Source of the DNA: Sporolactobacillus sp. STSJ-5 | Lineage (GTDB): Bacteria; Bacillota; Bacilli; Bacillales; Sporolactobacillaceae | Reading direction: 5' to 3' | Length of the DNA: 61,877 nt | NCBI RefSeq assembly: GCF_024385605.1 | Contig: NZ_JANFOJ010000017.1 | Span: 1-61,877 of the forward strand | Shown here: positions 37,316 through 46,409 of the stretch, piece after piece | Layout: each line of letters opens with the position of its first letter | How positions within the stretch are numbered: position 1 is the first letter of the stretch | The notes under the pieces: generated by a model | Databases searched by the model: none | Told to the model about the DNA's origin: nothing | The model's input: the letters and a program-made list of their open reading frames with translations, nothing else | Program-made: the position numbers and the translations under genes

Positions 37316-37322
37316 TCCATCG

Positions 37323-38507
37323 TTATTGATTTTGCCTGTTCTTCGCTAGGTGCGGAAGTCCCAGCAACAAAGATGCTGCCAAACTGCCCATTACTCCAAA
37401 GCTCAGGGTAAAGCCCAACTTCTCAATCATCCATCCTGTCAGTGGAAAGAGAAGAATCATCGTCACGCTGAACAGCATGCTGGAAACGCTCAGCAGGGTC
37501 GCACGGCTGGACGATGGGATCAATTCATTAAAATAGTTGCTGAAAATCGGCTGGCTGACTGCAACCAGCGCGTTCATCACGATGAAGCAGACGATCAGCA
37601 TCACCAGCTGATTCACATAAGACAAGATGAGCAGCACGCACAATAGAATGGAAAAATACTTGATCAGTCGGACTTGACCGACTTTTTTTTCTATTTTGGG
37701 TGAGATTTTCGCTCCGATAATTTGAAACACAGCCGAAACGACCATCAGCAGACTGATTTGAATTCCTTTGAACCCGCGCCCATCCACGAATGATTGAAAA
37801 TAAAAGTAGTACGTTGCGGCAATACCTTGAAATAGAGCAAAGAAGAACATGAGGAAGCGCAGTTGAGCGTTTTCTTTTAAAAAAGCAGCGGCGTTCTTCA
37901 AAATGGCGAAATATCCGGTAATCTTTTCTTCTTTCCGTTCCGATTTCACGGGTTCAACCATCATCATGACGGTCAGAATCGCCAGCAATGAAATCCCGAT
38001 CTGGATCCAGTACACACCTTCAAAGTAAACATTGACGAACCAGCCTGCGACAAAAATGCCCAAGGTGTCCGTAAATTCATAGATTGCGTTGACATTTGCC
38101 GATACTTTGATGTACTTCTTTTCCTGTTTCAGATTGCGCAGCGACTCGTAGATCAGAGCCTCATTCGTACCGGAGTTAAGGTTATAAGACCATGCAGAAA
38201 TAATAAACCCGACAGCAAACCACAGAAAATCATGAGAAAAAATCAAGATAAAGCTGCTCACAATTGAACAGACGCGGCCCAAAATCAAAACCGCTCGATA
38301 ACTCAAGCGATCGGCAAGTGCCCCGCTCGGCACCTCAAATATAAAGCTGCTTACGTGAAAAATGCTTTCAAGCAGCCCCACTTCGACCAGCGACATCCCG
38401 CGATGCGTCAGATAGAGTACCCAAAGCGCCGCCACACCAAAAAAAGAACAGAAATAATAAATGTAATTATAGCGCACATTTGCGCCAATACCTCTTCTCC
38501 ACATCAC
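37323..38507 (-). CDS. MFS transporter
   Basis: 394 aa with about 12 helices. The family loop between helices 2 and 3 is seen as VPSGALADRLSYRAVLILGR, the MFS signature GxLaDrxGrkxxl in degenerate form. A central basic loop (EPVKSERKEEKITGY) splits it into two six-helix halves. Substrate unknown. Convergent with the EAL-HDOD gene (8-nt gap). Confidence 0.85.
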   Translation of the reverse strand: MMWRRGIGANVRYNYIYYFCSFFGVAALWVLYLTHRGMSLVEVGLLESIFHVSSFIFEVPSGALADRLSYRAVLILGRVCSIVSSFILIFSHDFLWFAVGFIISAWSYNLNSGTNEALIYESLRNLKQEKKYIKVSANVNAIYEFTDTLGIFVAGWFVNVYFEGVYWIQIGISLLAILTVMMMVEPVKSERKEEKITGYFAILKNAAAFLKENAQLRFLMFFFALFQGIAATYYFYFQSFVDGRGFKGIQISLLMVVSAVFQIIGAKISPKIEKKVGQVRLIKYFSILLCVLLILSYVNQLVMLIVCFIVMNALVAVSQPIFSNYFNELIPSSSRATLLSVSSMLFSVTMILLFPLTGWMIEKLGFTLSFGVMGSLAASLLLGLPHLAKNRQNQ

Positions 38508-38703
38508 AATACATCACAGCCGTCCCAGAAAGAATAGTAATAAAATCAACTTGATTATCGTATCAAAAAAAGACCTCTTGAGGAAGAGAATCCTTTTATT
38601 TGTCTTTTATGCCGACAGTCTGGTCGTCTCGCGGTCGAATCACGTGTTTGCAAAAGCCAGACGTATTACGGGTAACGATCAAGATACTTTTTATAAAGTA
38701 AGA

Positions 38704-38860
38704 AAGACCGGGCATATGTGATTGATTTGTGTCTTTATGGTGCTGAATTCATCGCTTCGGTTGCTCGCATCAACTGAGCGCGACCGCGGGTGCACCGCGC
38801 TTTCGTGTCTGTTTTTCCTACTTTTTATTAATCCGTAAAATCTTATACTTTCTTTTCTTG
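38704..38860. repeat. Dispersed intergenic repeat, short form
   Basis: The stretch GACCGGGCA...GTGTCTTT.tGGTGCTGAAT...TCGCTTCGGTT.CTCGC, then GCGGGTGCACCGCG and CTTTCGTGTCTG, aligns with 61438-61640. This copy lacks the roughly 70-nt inner module found there. It fills most of the 500-nt gap between the MFS and SDR genes. Confidence 0.7.
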
Positions 38861-38902
38861 AAAAAAGACCTGAAAATCTTGGTTCATCAAGATTTTCAGG
38901 TC
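38861..38902 (-). terminator. Terminator downstream of the SDR gene
   Basis: Perfect 15-bp stem GACCTGAAAATCTTG / CAAGATTTTCAGGTC with a 6-nt loop; on the minus strand followed by TTTTTTC. Confidence 0.92.
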
Positions 38903-39008
38903 CTTGAAGGCGTATTTAGAGGTTTGAAAGTAACCATTCATATTCTTCTTCAGTCTATTAAAATTTCTCTAATTCTAGCAACCTAATGAATCATTACCTG
39001 CGAATCAT

Positions 39009-39761
39009 TTATTGCTGCGGCTGTCCGGATTGGATACTCAGTCCGCCGTCTACCGGCAGATTGACACCATCAATCGGATCAGATTCGTCCGAAGCAAGAA
39101 AATACATGACCTTCGCAATTTGCTCCGGTTTAGCTAAACGTCCCAGTGGAATTGCGTCCCTGAACTGCTGTTGAACCTCCTCTGGATTCTGAAGAAACAT
39201 AGGTGTTTCCGTTGCACCCGGATTCACATTATTGACCCGGATATTGTATTTCGCAAAGTCCAGAGCTAAGGAACGAACCAGATTGACCACAGCACCTTTA
39301 GCAGCATTATAGGCAGCCATTCCAAAATCACCGCAGAGTCCTGAGATCGAAGCAGTATTTACGATTGTTCCGCCTTTATTGTCAATCAAAAGTGGAACAA
39401 AATATTTAGACATGAGAAAAACAGATTTAACGTCAACATTCAGCACTGCATCCCACGTTTTACTGTCCGTATCCGTAACACTGCCCATTCTCGCAATCCC
39501 GGCATTATTTATTAACGAATCGATTGTTGCAAACTTAGCTTTAATCTGATTTGCCAGACTTGAAACAGCATTTTCATCAACAACATTGACCGCGTACGTG
39601 TAAACTTCAACCTTTGTTTTCTGCCGCAATTCCGAAGCTGCCTTTGCCAAGCCTTCTTCATTTAAATCGACCATCAAAACATCCCAGTTGCGTTCAGCAA
39701 ACAGTTTTGCCGCTGCTAGTCCCATACCCGATGATGCACCAGTGATTACAACACGTTTCAT
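39009..39761 (-). CDS. Short-chain dehydrogenase/reductase
   Basis: 250 aa classical SDR. The cofactor motif TGASSGMG is at residues 7-14, NNAG near 88, the catalytic Ser in TASISGLCG and the Tyr-Lys pair in YNAAKGA. The sequence ends PVDGGLSIQSG, as in many 3-oxoacyl-ACP or polyol reductases. The substrate is not decided. The Asp at the end of beta-2 (LMVDLN) favours NAD(H). It stands alone, with a palindrome and a hairpin upstream. Confidence 0.9.
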   Translation of the reverse strand: MKRVVITGASSGMGLAAAKLFAERNWDVLMVDLNEEGLAKAASELRQKTKVEVYTYAVNVVDENAVSSLANQIKAKFATIDSLINNAGIARMGSVTDTDSKTWDAVLNVDVKSVFLMSKYFVPLLIDNKGGTIVNTASISGLCGDFGMAAYNAAKGAVVNLVRSLALDFAKYNIRVNNVNPGATETPMFLQNPEEVQQQFRDAIPLGRLAKPEQIAKVMYFLASDESDPIDGVNLPVDGGLSIQSGQPQQ

Positions 39762-39821
39762 ATTCAGATCTCCCCTTCATAAGTCGCTTCGACCGAATTG
39801 TAATGCTTCATTCGCAGTCTC

Positions 39822-39848
39822 TGGTAAAAATGGGCTGCGTTTTTACCA
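39822..39848 (-). other. Leader hairpin upstream of the SDR gene
   Basis: Perfect 9-bp stem TGGTAAAAA / TTTTTACCA with a 9-nt loop, 60 nt upstream of the SDR start; no U-tract. Role unknown. Confidence 0.45.
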
Positions 39849-39861
39849 GGGTAGCTCCTAT

Positions 39862-39876
39862 TGTAAACCGCTTACA
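39862..39876. promoter_or_regulatory. LacI-family or cre-like palindrome
   Basis: TGTAAACCGCTTACA is a 15-nt palindrome centred on CG. It resembles a CcpA cre site but is one nucleotide longer than the 14-nt consensus, so the regulator is uncertain. It lies 100 nt upstream of the SDR gene. Confidence 0.45.
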
Positions 39877-40003
39877 TGTCCATTATTGGCTTCTTATCAC
39901 TTTTTTGCAATAGAGACTAATAAAATTTGGAAAAGTGTTCGGTTATATTAGAGAAACGTAATGATCATCTACCACTCTTCACTATAAAAATGCCTTGTAT
40001 CCC

Positions 40004-40043
40004 CTTCCTTAAGCATAGGAATTCCAAGGGTTCATTAAGGAAG
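40004..40043. terminator. Inverted repeat downstream of the lar operon
   Basis: CTTCCTTAA and TTAAGGAAG, 22 nt apart, lie 27 nt past the nickel permease stop. The better T-run is on the plus side (TTTGCTTTTTAA); on the minus side only a distant ATTTTTA follows. Weak support as lar terminator. Confidence 0.4.
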
Positions 40044-40070
40044 TTTGCTTTTTAATAATGGTGCAATCAA

Positions 40071-41078
40071 TTAGAGATAATTTTGGTTCCAGCGCTGATC
40101 GATACGGAAAAATTTCCAGATAATATACGAAAGCCCCCATATCGTGACAAAAAGAACGCTTAATCCATAGCCGACCCAATTTAAATTAATCTGCTGCACC
40201 CAGTTCCAAAAGCCGCCTTGCAGCTGGAACGCCTTACCCGCAACCTGACTCAGTTCTATGGCACCGATCATTAATGCCGCAGCAACCGAAATGGCCGTAA
40301 CCGTAATATTGTAATAAATTTTTCGAACAGGCGTATCGAGCGCCCAGCGGTACGCACGTGTCATCATGACCGAATCAGTTGTGTCCATAACATTCATGCC
40401 TGCTGCGAAAAGAATCGGCAGAGCAAGTATGGCAGCAGCAGACATATGCGCTCGTGCGGACTCTGCGGAAAGTGCAAGCAGGCTGATTTCTGTCGCGGTA
40501 TCAAACCCTAAACCAAACAAGAAGCCCAGCGGAAACACGTGCCAGCTCTTGTTGATAAACGCAAAAAGCGGTGCGCACACGCGGGACAGAAAGCCTCGGG
40601 ACTGCAGCAGCTGTTCGAACTTTTCCTGATCGAAAGCACTCTTTTTTAATTGAATAAACATTTTCTGCAAATCAATTAAAACAAATAGGTTAATGATTGC
40701 AATTGCGATCAAAAATCCACCGGAGACCGTGGCGCCTATAACACCGCCGACACGTTCGAATTGCGGCAGATGATTCTGCACCCAACTCACGGACAAGGCT
40801 AAAACCAAGGCCATGAGCAGAACTACGGATGAATGGCCGAGTGAGAAATAAAAGCCGACACCCATCGGGTTCTCCTTTTGCTGCGTCAGTTTCCGCACAA
40901 TGTTGTCAATAGCTGCGATATGATCCGCGTCAAAGGCATGACGAAGACCGAGTGTATAGGCGACAAGTCCAAGCCCGAGCATGACCGGATTATTTTCTGC
41001 CACAAGAAAAAGCAGACCAATACCAACAACATGCAGAATGATTGAACCTAAATAATAGGGCAGACACTTTTTCAACAC
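40071..41078 (-). CDS. NiCoT-family nickel/cobalt permease
   Basis: 335 aa with eight helices. It carries the NiCoT metal signature LRHAFDADHIAAIDN in helix 2, the FFSLGHSSVV motif and LGFDTATEISLLALS. The start is the GTG 7 nt after AAAGGAAG; longer readings lack a ribosome binding site. Placed after larE, it most likely imports the nickel that LarC inserts into the pincer cofactor of LarA. In L. plantarum this job is done by the unrelated LarMNQO importer, so this is a functional swap. Confidence 0.9.
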   Translation of the reverse strand: MLKKCLPYYLGSIILHVVGIGLLFLVAENNPVMLGLGLVAYTLGLRHAFDADHIAAIDNIVRKLTQQKENPMGVGFYFSLGHSSVVLLMALVLALSVSWVQNHLPQFERVGGVIGATVSGGFLIAIAIINLFVLIDLQKMFIQLKKSAFDQEKFEQLLQSRGFLSRVCAPLFAFINKSWHVFPLGFLFGLGFDTATEISLLALSAESARAHMSAAAILALPILFAAGMNVMDTTDSVMMTRAYRWALDTPVRKIYYNITVTAISVAAALMIGAIELSQVAGKAFQLQGGFWNWVQQINLNWVGYGLSVLFVTIWGLSYIIWKFFRIDQRWNQNYL

Positions 41079-41168
41079 GTTAATTCTTCCTTTCGTTCTC
41101 ATCGTTAAAAAAAACGGCATCCATTTTCGAGATTCGAAAATTTCAGCCGCTCATTGATGTCCCTATAC

Positions 41169-42002
41169 TTAAGAAACAAAGGCCTTGCGTTCTTCTGCTG
41201 AAAGGGTTTCGTTCATCCGTCCGCTGCGGAAGCCGCTCAAATCAAGTGTCACATAACGGAAGCCAAAATCCATGAGCGTCTGACTGACCTTATCATTCAA
41301 TTCAATGAAGTCGTTTAAACGTTCTGCCGGAACCTCAACACGGGCAATCTCACCATGATAGCGGACGCGGACAACAGGGAAACCGAGATCGCGAATGTAT
41401 TTTTCCGCCTTCATGACTTGATCGATTTTTTCCAACGTGAGTGTTGTTCCGTAAGGGAAGCGGGAAGATACTGAGCATGAAGAAACCTTGTTCCAGTTGT
41501 TCAGGCCAATTACTTTTGCCAAAGCACGAACATCGGTTTTATAGAAACCTGCTTCCTGCAGAACGCTTCGTGCGCCTGCCTCTGTCCGGGCGCGCAGACC
41601 TGGGCGGAAGTCGCTTTCGTCATCCTTGATCATGCCGTCCAGTACAAACTCGAAGCCCTCAGCCGCCGCGATCTCGTTCATTCGCGCATAGAAGCCTTTC
41701 TTCGCATAGTACCAGCTGTCCGGCGTATTGTGTTTGATATGTTCTTCAGACAGATAGTTGAGTTCAGTTTTCTTAACAACAGCGCCCAGATCTTTTGCCA
41801 AGGAGACGGCTTTGTCAAATTCCTCATTCGTAAAAAGTTCGGAGTTGGCAACAACGGCAAGTACATTGTCTTTGCCCAGCGTATCCAGCGCCATTTTCAG
41901 AACGAGTGTACTGTCAATACCTCCGGAAAAAGCAACAACCACACGATTCATCTTTTTCAATTGATCAACTAGAGCCTGTTTTTTTTCAGTTAACGTACTC
42001 AT
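41169..42002 (-). CDS. larE: LarE, sulfur transferase for the nickel-pincer cofactor
   Basis: 277 aa PP-loop ATPase that adenylylates and then thiolates the P2CMN precursor. The PP-loop is AFSGGIDSTL at residues 24-33. The only cysteine in the protein is Cys176, in SSCSVSSRF, at the same number as the sacrificial Cys176 of L. plantarum LarE. It is therefore the single-cysteine type that gives up its own sulfur, not the iron-sulfur type with three cysteines. It lies between larD and the nickel permease. Confidence 0.95.
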   Translation of the reverse strand: MSTLTEKKQALVDQLKKMNRVVVAFSGGIDSTLVLKMALDTLGKDNVLAVVANSELFTNEEFDKAVSLAKDLGAVVKKTELNYLSEEHIKHNTPDSWYYAKKGFYARMNEIAAAEGFEFVLDGMIKDDESDFRPGLRARTEAGARSVLQEAGFYKTDVRALAKVIGLNNWNKVSSCSVSSRFPYGTTLTLEKIDQVMKAEKYIRDLGFPVVRVRYHGEIARVEVPAERLNDFIELNDKVSQTLMDFGFRYVTLDLSGFRSGRMNETLSAEERKAFVS

Positions 42003-42051
42003 CAGTATTTACCTTCCTTTTTTATAGTTATTTTTATTAATGACAGCCTGG

Positions 42052-42765
42052 TTATAGTCCGAGGAATCCTCTGGCGAAAAGTGCGGCACAAGCAGCGCCT
42101 AAGAATGGTGCGATGCCCGGAACGATAATGCCGTATTGCCAATCGTTGCTCGCTTTGCCGCCCGGAATCGGCAGAATCGCATGGGCAATACGTGGACCCA
42201 TATCACGCGCGAGGTTCATCGCGAATCCCGTCGGACCCCCCATACCCATACCGATTGCCCACACAAGAAGGCCAACACCAATCGGCACAATGCCTGGTGT
42301 TTTAATCGAAGCGATGGCTAAGATTCCGGTAATAAAGATAAACGTATCAATAAATTCGACGAAAAAGTTGCGCGGCAAATGACGCACATTTGGGTTTGTT
42401 GAAAAGATGTTACGAATTTTGACCCGATCGACGTCTTTGGATGCATTGAATTGATCATAGTAAGCGATAAAGACAACAATGGAACCGAAGATACCGCCGA
42501 GTACTTCTGCGATGCTTAATGGAATGACACTCGTCCATGGAATATTGCCAAGGACGGCCTGAGCGACAACCATCGCTGGGTTAATACACACATCTCCGAA
42601 GATAAACAACGAGATGGTAATACCAAAACCCCAAGTTGTAATAGCAAAAATGTGACCGGAATTCTGATATTTTGATGTATTGAGCACCTCACAGCAGTGG
42701 ACGCCAACACCAAAAACAATCATTAATGCTGTCCCTAAGAATTCAGCAACGAGTTGATGAATCAC
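42052..42765 (-). CDS. larD: LarD, lactate-permeable aquaglyceroporin
   Basis: 237 aa MIP-family channel with six helices. The first NPA box is VCINPAMVVAQ, and the second is changed to NLARDMGPR (Leu for Pro). In the L. plantarum lar operon the homologous channel passes lactic acid. Position between larC and larE supports that role; by sequence alone it could also be a glycerol facilitator. Confidence 0.88.
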   Translation of the reverse strand: MIHQLVAEFLGTALMIVFGVGVHCCEVLNTSKYQNSGHIFAITTWGFGITISLFIFGDVCINPAMVVAQAVLGNIPWTSVIPLSIAEVLGGIFGSIVVFIAYYDQFNASKDVDRVKIRNIFSTNPNVRHLPRNFFVEFIDTFIFITGILAIASIKTPGIVPIGVGLLVWAIGMGMGGPTGFAMNLARDMGPRIAHAILPIPGGKASNDWQYGIIVPGIAPFLGAACAALFARGFLGL

Positions 42766-42784
42766 AGTATTCCCTCCAAATAAT

Positions 42785-44026
42785 CTAATTCTGATTCAAT
42801 GAATCCAGCAGCTGCCGTCGAACCTCCTGCTCAACCGCAGCTAGAGAAACACCATATGAGCGTGCAGCCTGAGCACAATCGTCATACTCAGCAGTCTGCT
42901 TAACGACACCGTCACGGCTGGCAACCTTCACACGAATTGTTCCATACTTTGTTTCTACCTTTTTAAAGCTGCGCTTCATGATTGACCGCTGCATTAATTG
43001 ATAGCGAACACCAAGGGTGCAGGTGTGTTTCAGCAGCAAGTCAACAAATGTTTCGCGTTCTTCCGGCGCGCAAAGAACAGAGAGCTTGCATGCCGGTCGA
43101 TTTTTCTTCATGTAAATCGGTGTAAAAAATACATCGAATGCGCCTGCTTCAAGCAACACATCCATTGCAAATCCTAGTGATTCTCCGCTTTGATCATCAA
43201 GATTTGCTTCGATCAGCAGCACCGTATCATGATCCGTATTCACCGTCTGCATGCTTTTCTTCGTTTCAAAGAGCAACGCGCGCAGCGCATTAAAGGAACC
43301 GGTGTCGCGCTTGCCGAACCCGTATCCGGTCTTGAGCAGAATTCCATCCTCCGGAATGGATCCGTAGTGACTGACGATCTCCTTGACAAGGCCCATACCG
43401 GTCGGCGTAATGAGTTCGGTCTGAACATCCGTGCGCTGTTTTATTGGGATATTGGTGCCGATACGCATCTGCATGACAGCGGGAACCGGTACCGGCATCT
43501 GCCCATGTGCAACTTGGATAAAACCGGACCCATCGCTTAGTGCGGACGCGCGCACATCATCGACGCCTAGTAAGTCCAGTGCGACAAAGCAGCCGACAAT
43601 ATCGACAATCGAATCCATAGCGCCGACCTCGTGAAAATGGACATCAGCCAGAGGCATCTGATGAACGGCCGCTTCTGCTTTGGCGATCTCAGTGAAAACG
43701 GCAATCGATTGCTTCTTGATCTTTTCAGATAAGCCGCTTGCATTGATAAGGGAGCAAATATCGCTCAAATGCCGAACATCATGATGATGATGGTGATCAT
43801 GATGTTCAATAAATCCGTGATCCTTTTCATGATTTAGTACGACGTCAAAGCTTGTCCCGTAGATACTGTTTTTCGCAAGGCGCTCATTGTGCAGCTGATA
43901 ATCACTGACATGCAATTGAGCGAGTTCCGATTGAAATCGGTCAAAGTCGACGCCAAGATCAAGCAGTGCGCCAATGAACATATCACCGCTGATTCCTGAA
44001 AAAGCATCTAAATAAAGAGTTCTCAT
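42785..44026 (-). CDS. larC: LarC, nickel insertase (single-chain form)
   Basis: 413 aa, CTP-dependent nickel insertion into the LarA pincer cofactor. The N-terminal LYLDAFSGISGDMFIGALLDLG is the family signature. A His-rich stretch at about residues 70-86 (HHDHHHHHD) likely holds nickel. In L. plantarum larC is two ORFs joined by ribosomal frameshifting; here the whole protein is one uninterrupted frame. It is followed by larD after 19 nt. Confidence 0.95.
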   Translation of the reverse strand: MRTLYLDAFSGISGDMFIGALLDLGVDFDRFQSELAQLHVSDYQLHNERLAKNSIYGTSFDVVLNHEKDHGFIEHHDHHHHHDVRHLSDICSLINASGLSEKIKKQSIAVFTEIAKAEAAVHQMPLADVHFHEVGAMDSIVDIVGCFVALDLLGVDDVRASALSDGSGFIQVAHGQMPVPVPAVMQMRIGTNIPIKQRTDVQTELITPTGMGLVKEIVSHYGSIPEDGILLKTGYGFGKRDTGSFNALRALLFETKKSMQTVNTDHDTVLLIEANLDDQSGESLGFAMDVLLEAGAFDVFFTPIYMKKNRPACKLSVLCAPEERETFVDLLLKHTCTLGVRYQLMQRSIMKRSFKKVETKYGTIRVKVASRDGVVKQTAEYDDCAQAARSYGVSLAAVEQEVRRQLLDSLNQN

Positions 44027-44055
44027 CTTAATCCTCCATGCGGGCCAAAGCCATT

Positions 44056-44790
44056 TTACAAATGATTGATCATGCTGGCTGAGTAGGCAGCACCAAAACC
44101 ATTGTCAATATTCACCACGGTGATCCCCGATGCACAGCTGTTGAGCATTGTAAGCAGCGCCGTCACACCTTTTAAGTTGGTGCCGTAGCCAACACTCGTC
44201 GGCACCGCAATCAAAGGCTTGTCAATCAAACCGCCGACAACACTGGCGAGCGCACCTTCCATACCGGCAATGACAATCACAACCTTTGCCGCGCGAATCA
44301 CATCCAAACGGGCAAATAACCGATGAATACCGGCAACGCCGACATCATAAACCCGTTTCACGCTGTTTCCGTAAGCTTCAGCAGTAACCGCTGCCTCTTC
44401 GGCAACCGGAATATCGGAGGTCCCGGCGGTCACAATCGCAATATAGCTGCTGGTTTTCTTCACTTCGGCACGATTCACAAGCGCGCAGCGTGCTTCTTTG
44501 TAATAAACAGCATCCGGCTCAACCTTTTTTATTGCTTCAAATTTTTCCGAGGAAAGGCGCGTACATAAAATGTTCACCGTCTGCTTGCGCATGGTCTCAA
44601 TGATGCCGATAATTTGCTCGGCTGTTTTACCTTCACCATAAATCACTTCCGGATAGCCGTTGCGCTGCTTTCTCGTCAGATCAACCTTTGCAAAACCGAG
44701 ATCCGCAAAACCGCTGTCTTTTTCATGTGTCTTCGTTTGACTGGGCTCAGAAGCATCTTGGAGCGGCGTATGCAGTTCGTCATTTTCCAT
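44056..44790 (-). CDS. larB: LarB, NaAD carboxylase/hydrolase
   Basis: 244 aa. Carboxylates and hydrolyses nicotinic acid adenine dinucleotide to the pyridinium-dicarboxylate precursor of the pincer cofactor. The C-terminal half has the PurE-like fold: [49 protein letters not shown] and [11 protein letters not shown]. It lies 33 nt after larA and 29 nt before larC. Confidence 0.95.
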   Translation of the reverse strand: MENDELHTPLQDASEPSQTKTHEKDSGFADLGFAKVDLTRKQRNGYPEVIYGEGKTAEQIIGIIETMRKQTVNILCTRLSSEKFEAIKKVEPDAVYYKEARCALVNRAEVKKTSSYIAIVTAGTSDIPVAEEAAVTAEAYGNSVKRVYDVGVAGIHRLFARLDVIRAAKVVIVIAGMEGALASVVGGLIDKPLIAVPTSVGYGTNLKGVTALLTMLNSCASGITVVNIDNGFGAAYSASMINHL

Positions 44791-44823
44791 TTTCTGTCCA
44801 CCTCTCCTCTTTTTCTGGAATTG

Positions 44824-46098
44824 TTATTGAACGATAACACCCAAGCCGTCAGGAATAACCGTTATTTTGGCATCCTTACCTTCACGCGTATAAGCCATTT
44901 CAAGTGCTTGATCAAGGGAAGTCGCAAGATCCATGTGCATACGGGTAATCAGTTCAGGATCGACCAAATCAGAAACCACAATGACATGATGATGAACCAG
45001 AATTCGAGCTAGGATCTGAGCTGTCCATTGATCCGGGACTGTTTTCAGCTTCGGTGTATTGATGGCGCGATCCAAGAATTCCTTTGGATCGGCAACATCC
45101 GCGATATTATGATAGAAGCCTTCGCCGCCGTGTCCGTCTCGGCAGCCGGCAACCATGATAATTGTGCCGCCTTCCTTATTCGTTGCTTCAGCAGCTGTCA
45201 TCCCTTTTACTGCCTGATAGATGTTCTGATCCAGAGGATAGCCGCCATTCGTTGAGATTGCGATGTCACAGTCAATTTTTTTTACGCTAGACAGTCCGCG
45301 AAGAAACGCGCAGCCCTTTTTATGTGCCTCTTCCATATCTCCGGCAAAGGAACCAATGATTTTCTTGTCCTCATCGAGCACGACATTGACGATAAAAGCT
45401 AGATTTGCCGTACGTGCCGCATAAACCATATCCTCATGAATCGGATTGTGATTCAGGTTACCGGTACGTGCTTTATTGGAATCAATAAACGGGCCGGAAT
45501 GATTGGCCATGATCGTTTTGTAGGAAGCAACACCTGGCAGTACGGATTTGCGACCACCGGAAAATCCGGCGAAGAAATGCGATTCAATAAATCCCTCCGA
45601 AAGTAACAAATCGGCTTCGGCGGCAATTCGGTTGATGATGCAGTCGCCTCCGGACGGCAGTTGGCCGATTTTGACCATCGACGCGTCGTCTGTCGATCTA
45701 TGCATCACGATTTCTTCTTCATCGACAATCTTTTGTCCATATTTGTTAACAAGTTCTTCATGGGTGGATGGGCGATGAAATCCGGTTGCGACAAGAATAC
45801 GAATGCGCGCATCCGGAGAAGCTTCACGTAACCGTTGTAAAAGGATCGGTGTAATAATGTGTGACGGGACCGGACGCGTGTGATCCGAGCTGATAATCAC
45901 GATATTTTTCTTACCTTTTGCCAGTTCTTCCAAAGGCACTGAGCCGATTGGATGATCGAGTGAAGCCTCGACGATCTCGTTTTCCGACCGATCCGTGTGG
46001 TAAGTCGCTGCTTGAGATACTAATTTGCCCGCATAATTGTGGTCGGGCAGATTAGCCTCGATTGTTTTTTTGTCATAAGGTAGTTCAATGCTAACCAT
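44824..46098 (-). CDS. larA: LarA, nickel-dependent lactate racemase
   Basis: 424 aa. Interconverts L- and D-lactate by hydride transfer to a nickel-pincer nucleotide. All residues known from L. plantarum LarA fall at identical numbers: Arg75 (DHTRP), His108 (TGFHRP), His174 (IESHFF), Lys184 (GGRKSVLPG, which covalently binds the pincer), His200 (ANHSGP) and Lys298 (QAVKG). It is therefore a true lactate racemase candidate rather than one of the LarA-like homologues acting on other hydroxyacids. First gene of the operon, divergent from larR. Confidence 0.96.
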   Translation of the reverse strand: MVSIELPYDKKTIEANLPDHNYAGKLVSQAATYHTDRSENEIVEASLDHPIGSVPLEELAKGKKNIVIISSDHTRPVPSHIITPILLQRLREASPDARIRILVATGFHRPSTHEELVNKYGQKIVDEEEIVMHRSTDDASMVKIGQLPSGGDCIINRIAAEADLLLSEGFIESHFFAGFSGGRKSVLPGVASYKTIMANHSGPFIDSNKARTGNLNHNPIHEDMVYAARTANLAFIVNVVLDEDKKIIGSFAGDMEEAHKKGCAFLRGLSSVKKIDCDIAISTNGGYPLDQNIYQAVKGMTAAEATNKEGGTIIMVAGCRDGHGGEGFYHNIADVADPKEFLDRAINTPKLKTVPDQWTAQILARILVHHHVIVVSDLVDPELITRMHMDLATSLDQALEMAYTREGKDAKITVIPDGLGVIVQ

Positions 46099-46185
46099 AA
46101 ATGGACAGCCCTCTTTTCAGTTCTTTTACTTTGAAAATAGCAAGTAGAAAAGATTTATGATCCTTAGTATGAGAAAAAGGGACGC

Positions 46186-46201
46186 GTGACATGCGTATCA
46201 C
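46186..46201. promoter_or_regulatory. Lar-box-like palindrome near the larA promoter
   Basis: GTGACATGCGTATCAC, a 16-nt near-palindrome with GTGA/TCAC ends, lies about 15 nt upstream of a minus-strand -10-like CATACT (46166-46171). A Crp-family activator site is expected here. Confidence 0.6.
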
Positions 46202-46309
46202 AAGGTTCCACAAACCCTTCTGCGTGCACCATCTGTTATAAATCAAAACAAAAAGACTGTCCGTTTCGTTTGCTATTATCATAAAAAGTTAACAAATGTT
46301 TACTTTATT

Positions 46310-46325
46310 TGTGACATACATCAGA
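46310..46325. promoter_or_regulatory. Second Crp-family palindrome, larR side
   Basis: TGTGACATACATCAGA resembles TGTGA-N6-TCACA with one mismatch in the right half, and shares GTGACAT with the site at 46186. It lies upstream of larR and may serve autoregulation. Confidence 0.5.
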
Positions 46326-46409
46326 TAAAAAGCAGTTAAAATAGGGTTAAATGTAACAATTGTATCTCTATTTTTTAACTTGAACGTTTGTGATGGGAAG
46401 GAAAAATCC

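Noticed and set aside
39862-39876. Firm CcpA cre site
   Set aside because: One nucleotide longer than the cre consensus, so listed only as LacI-family-like.
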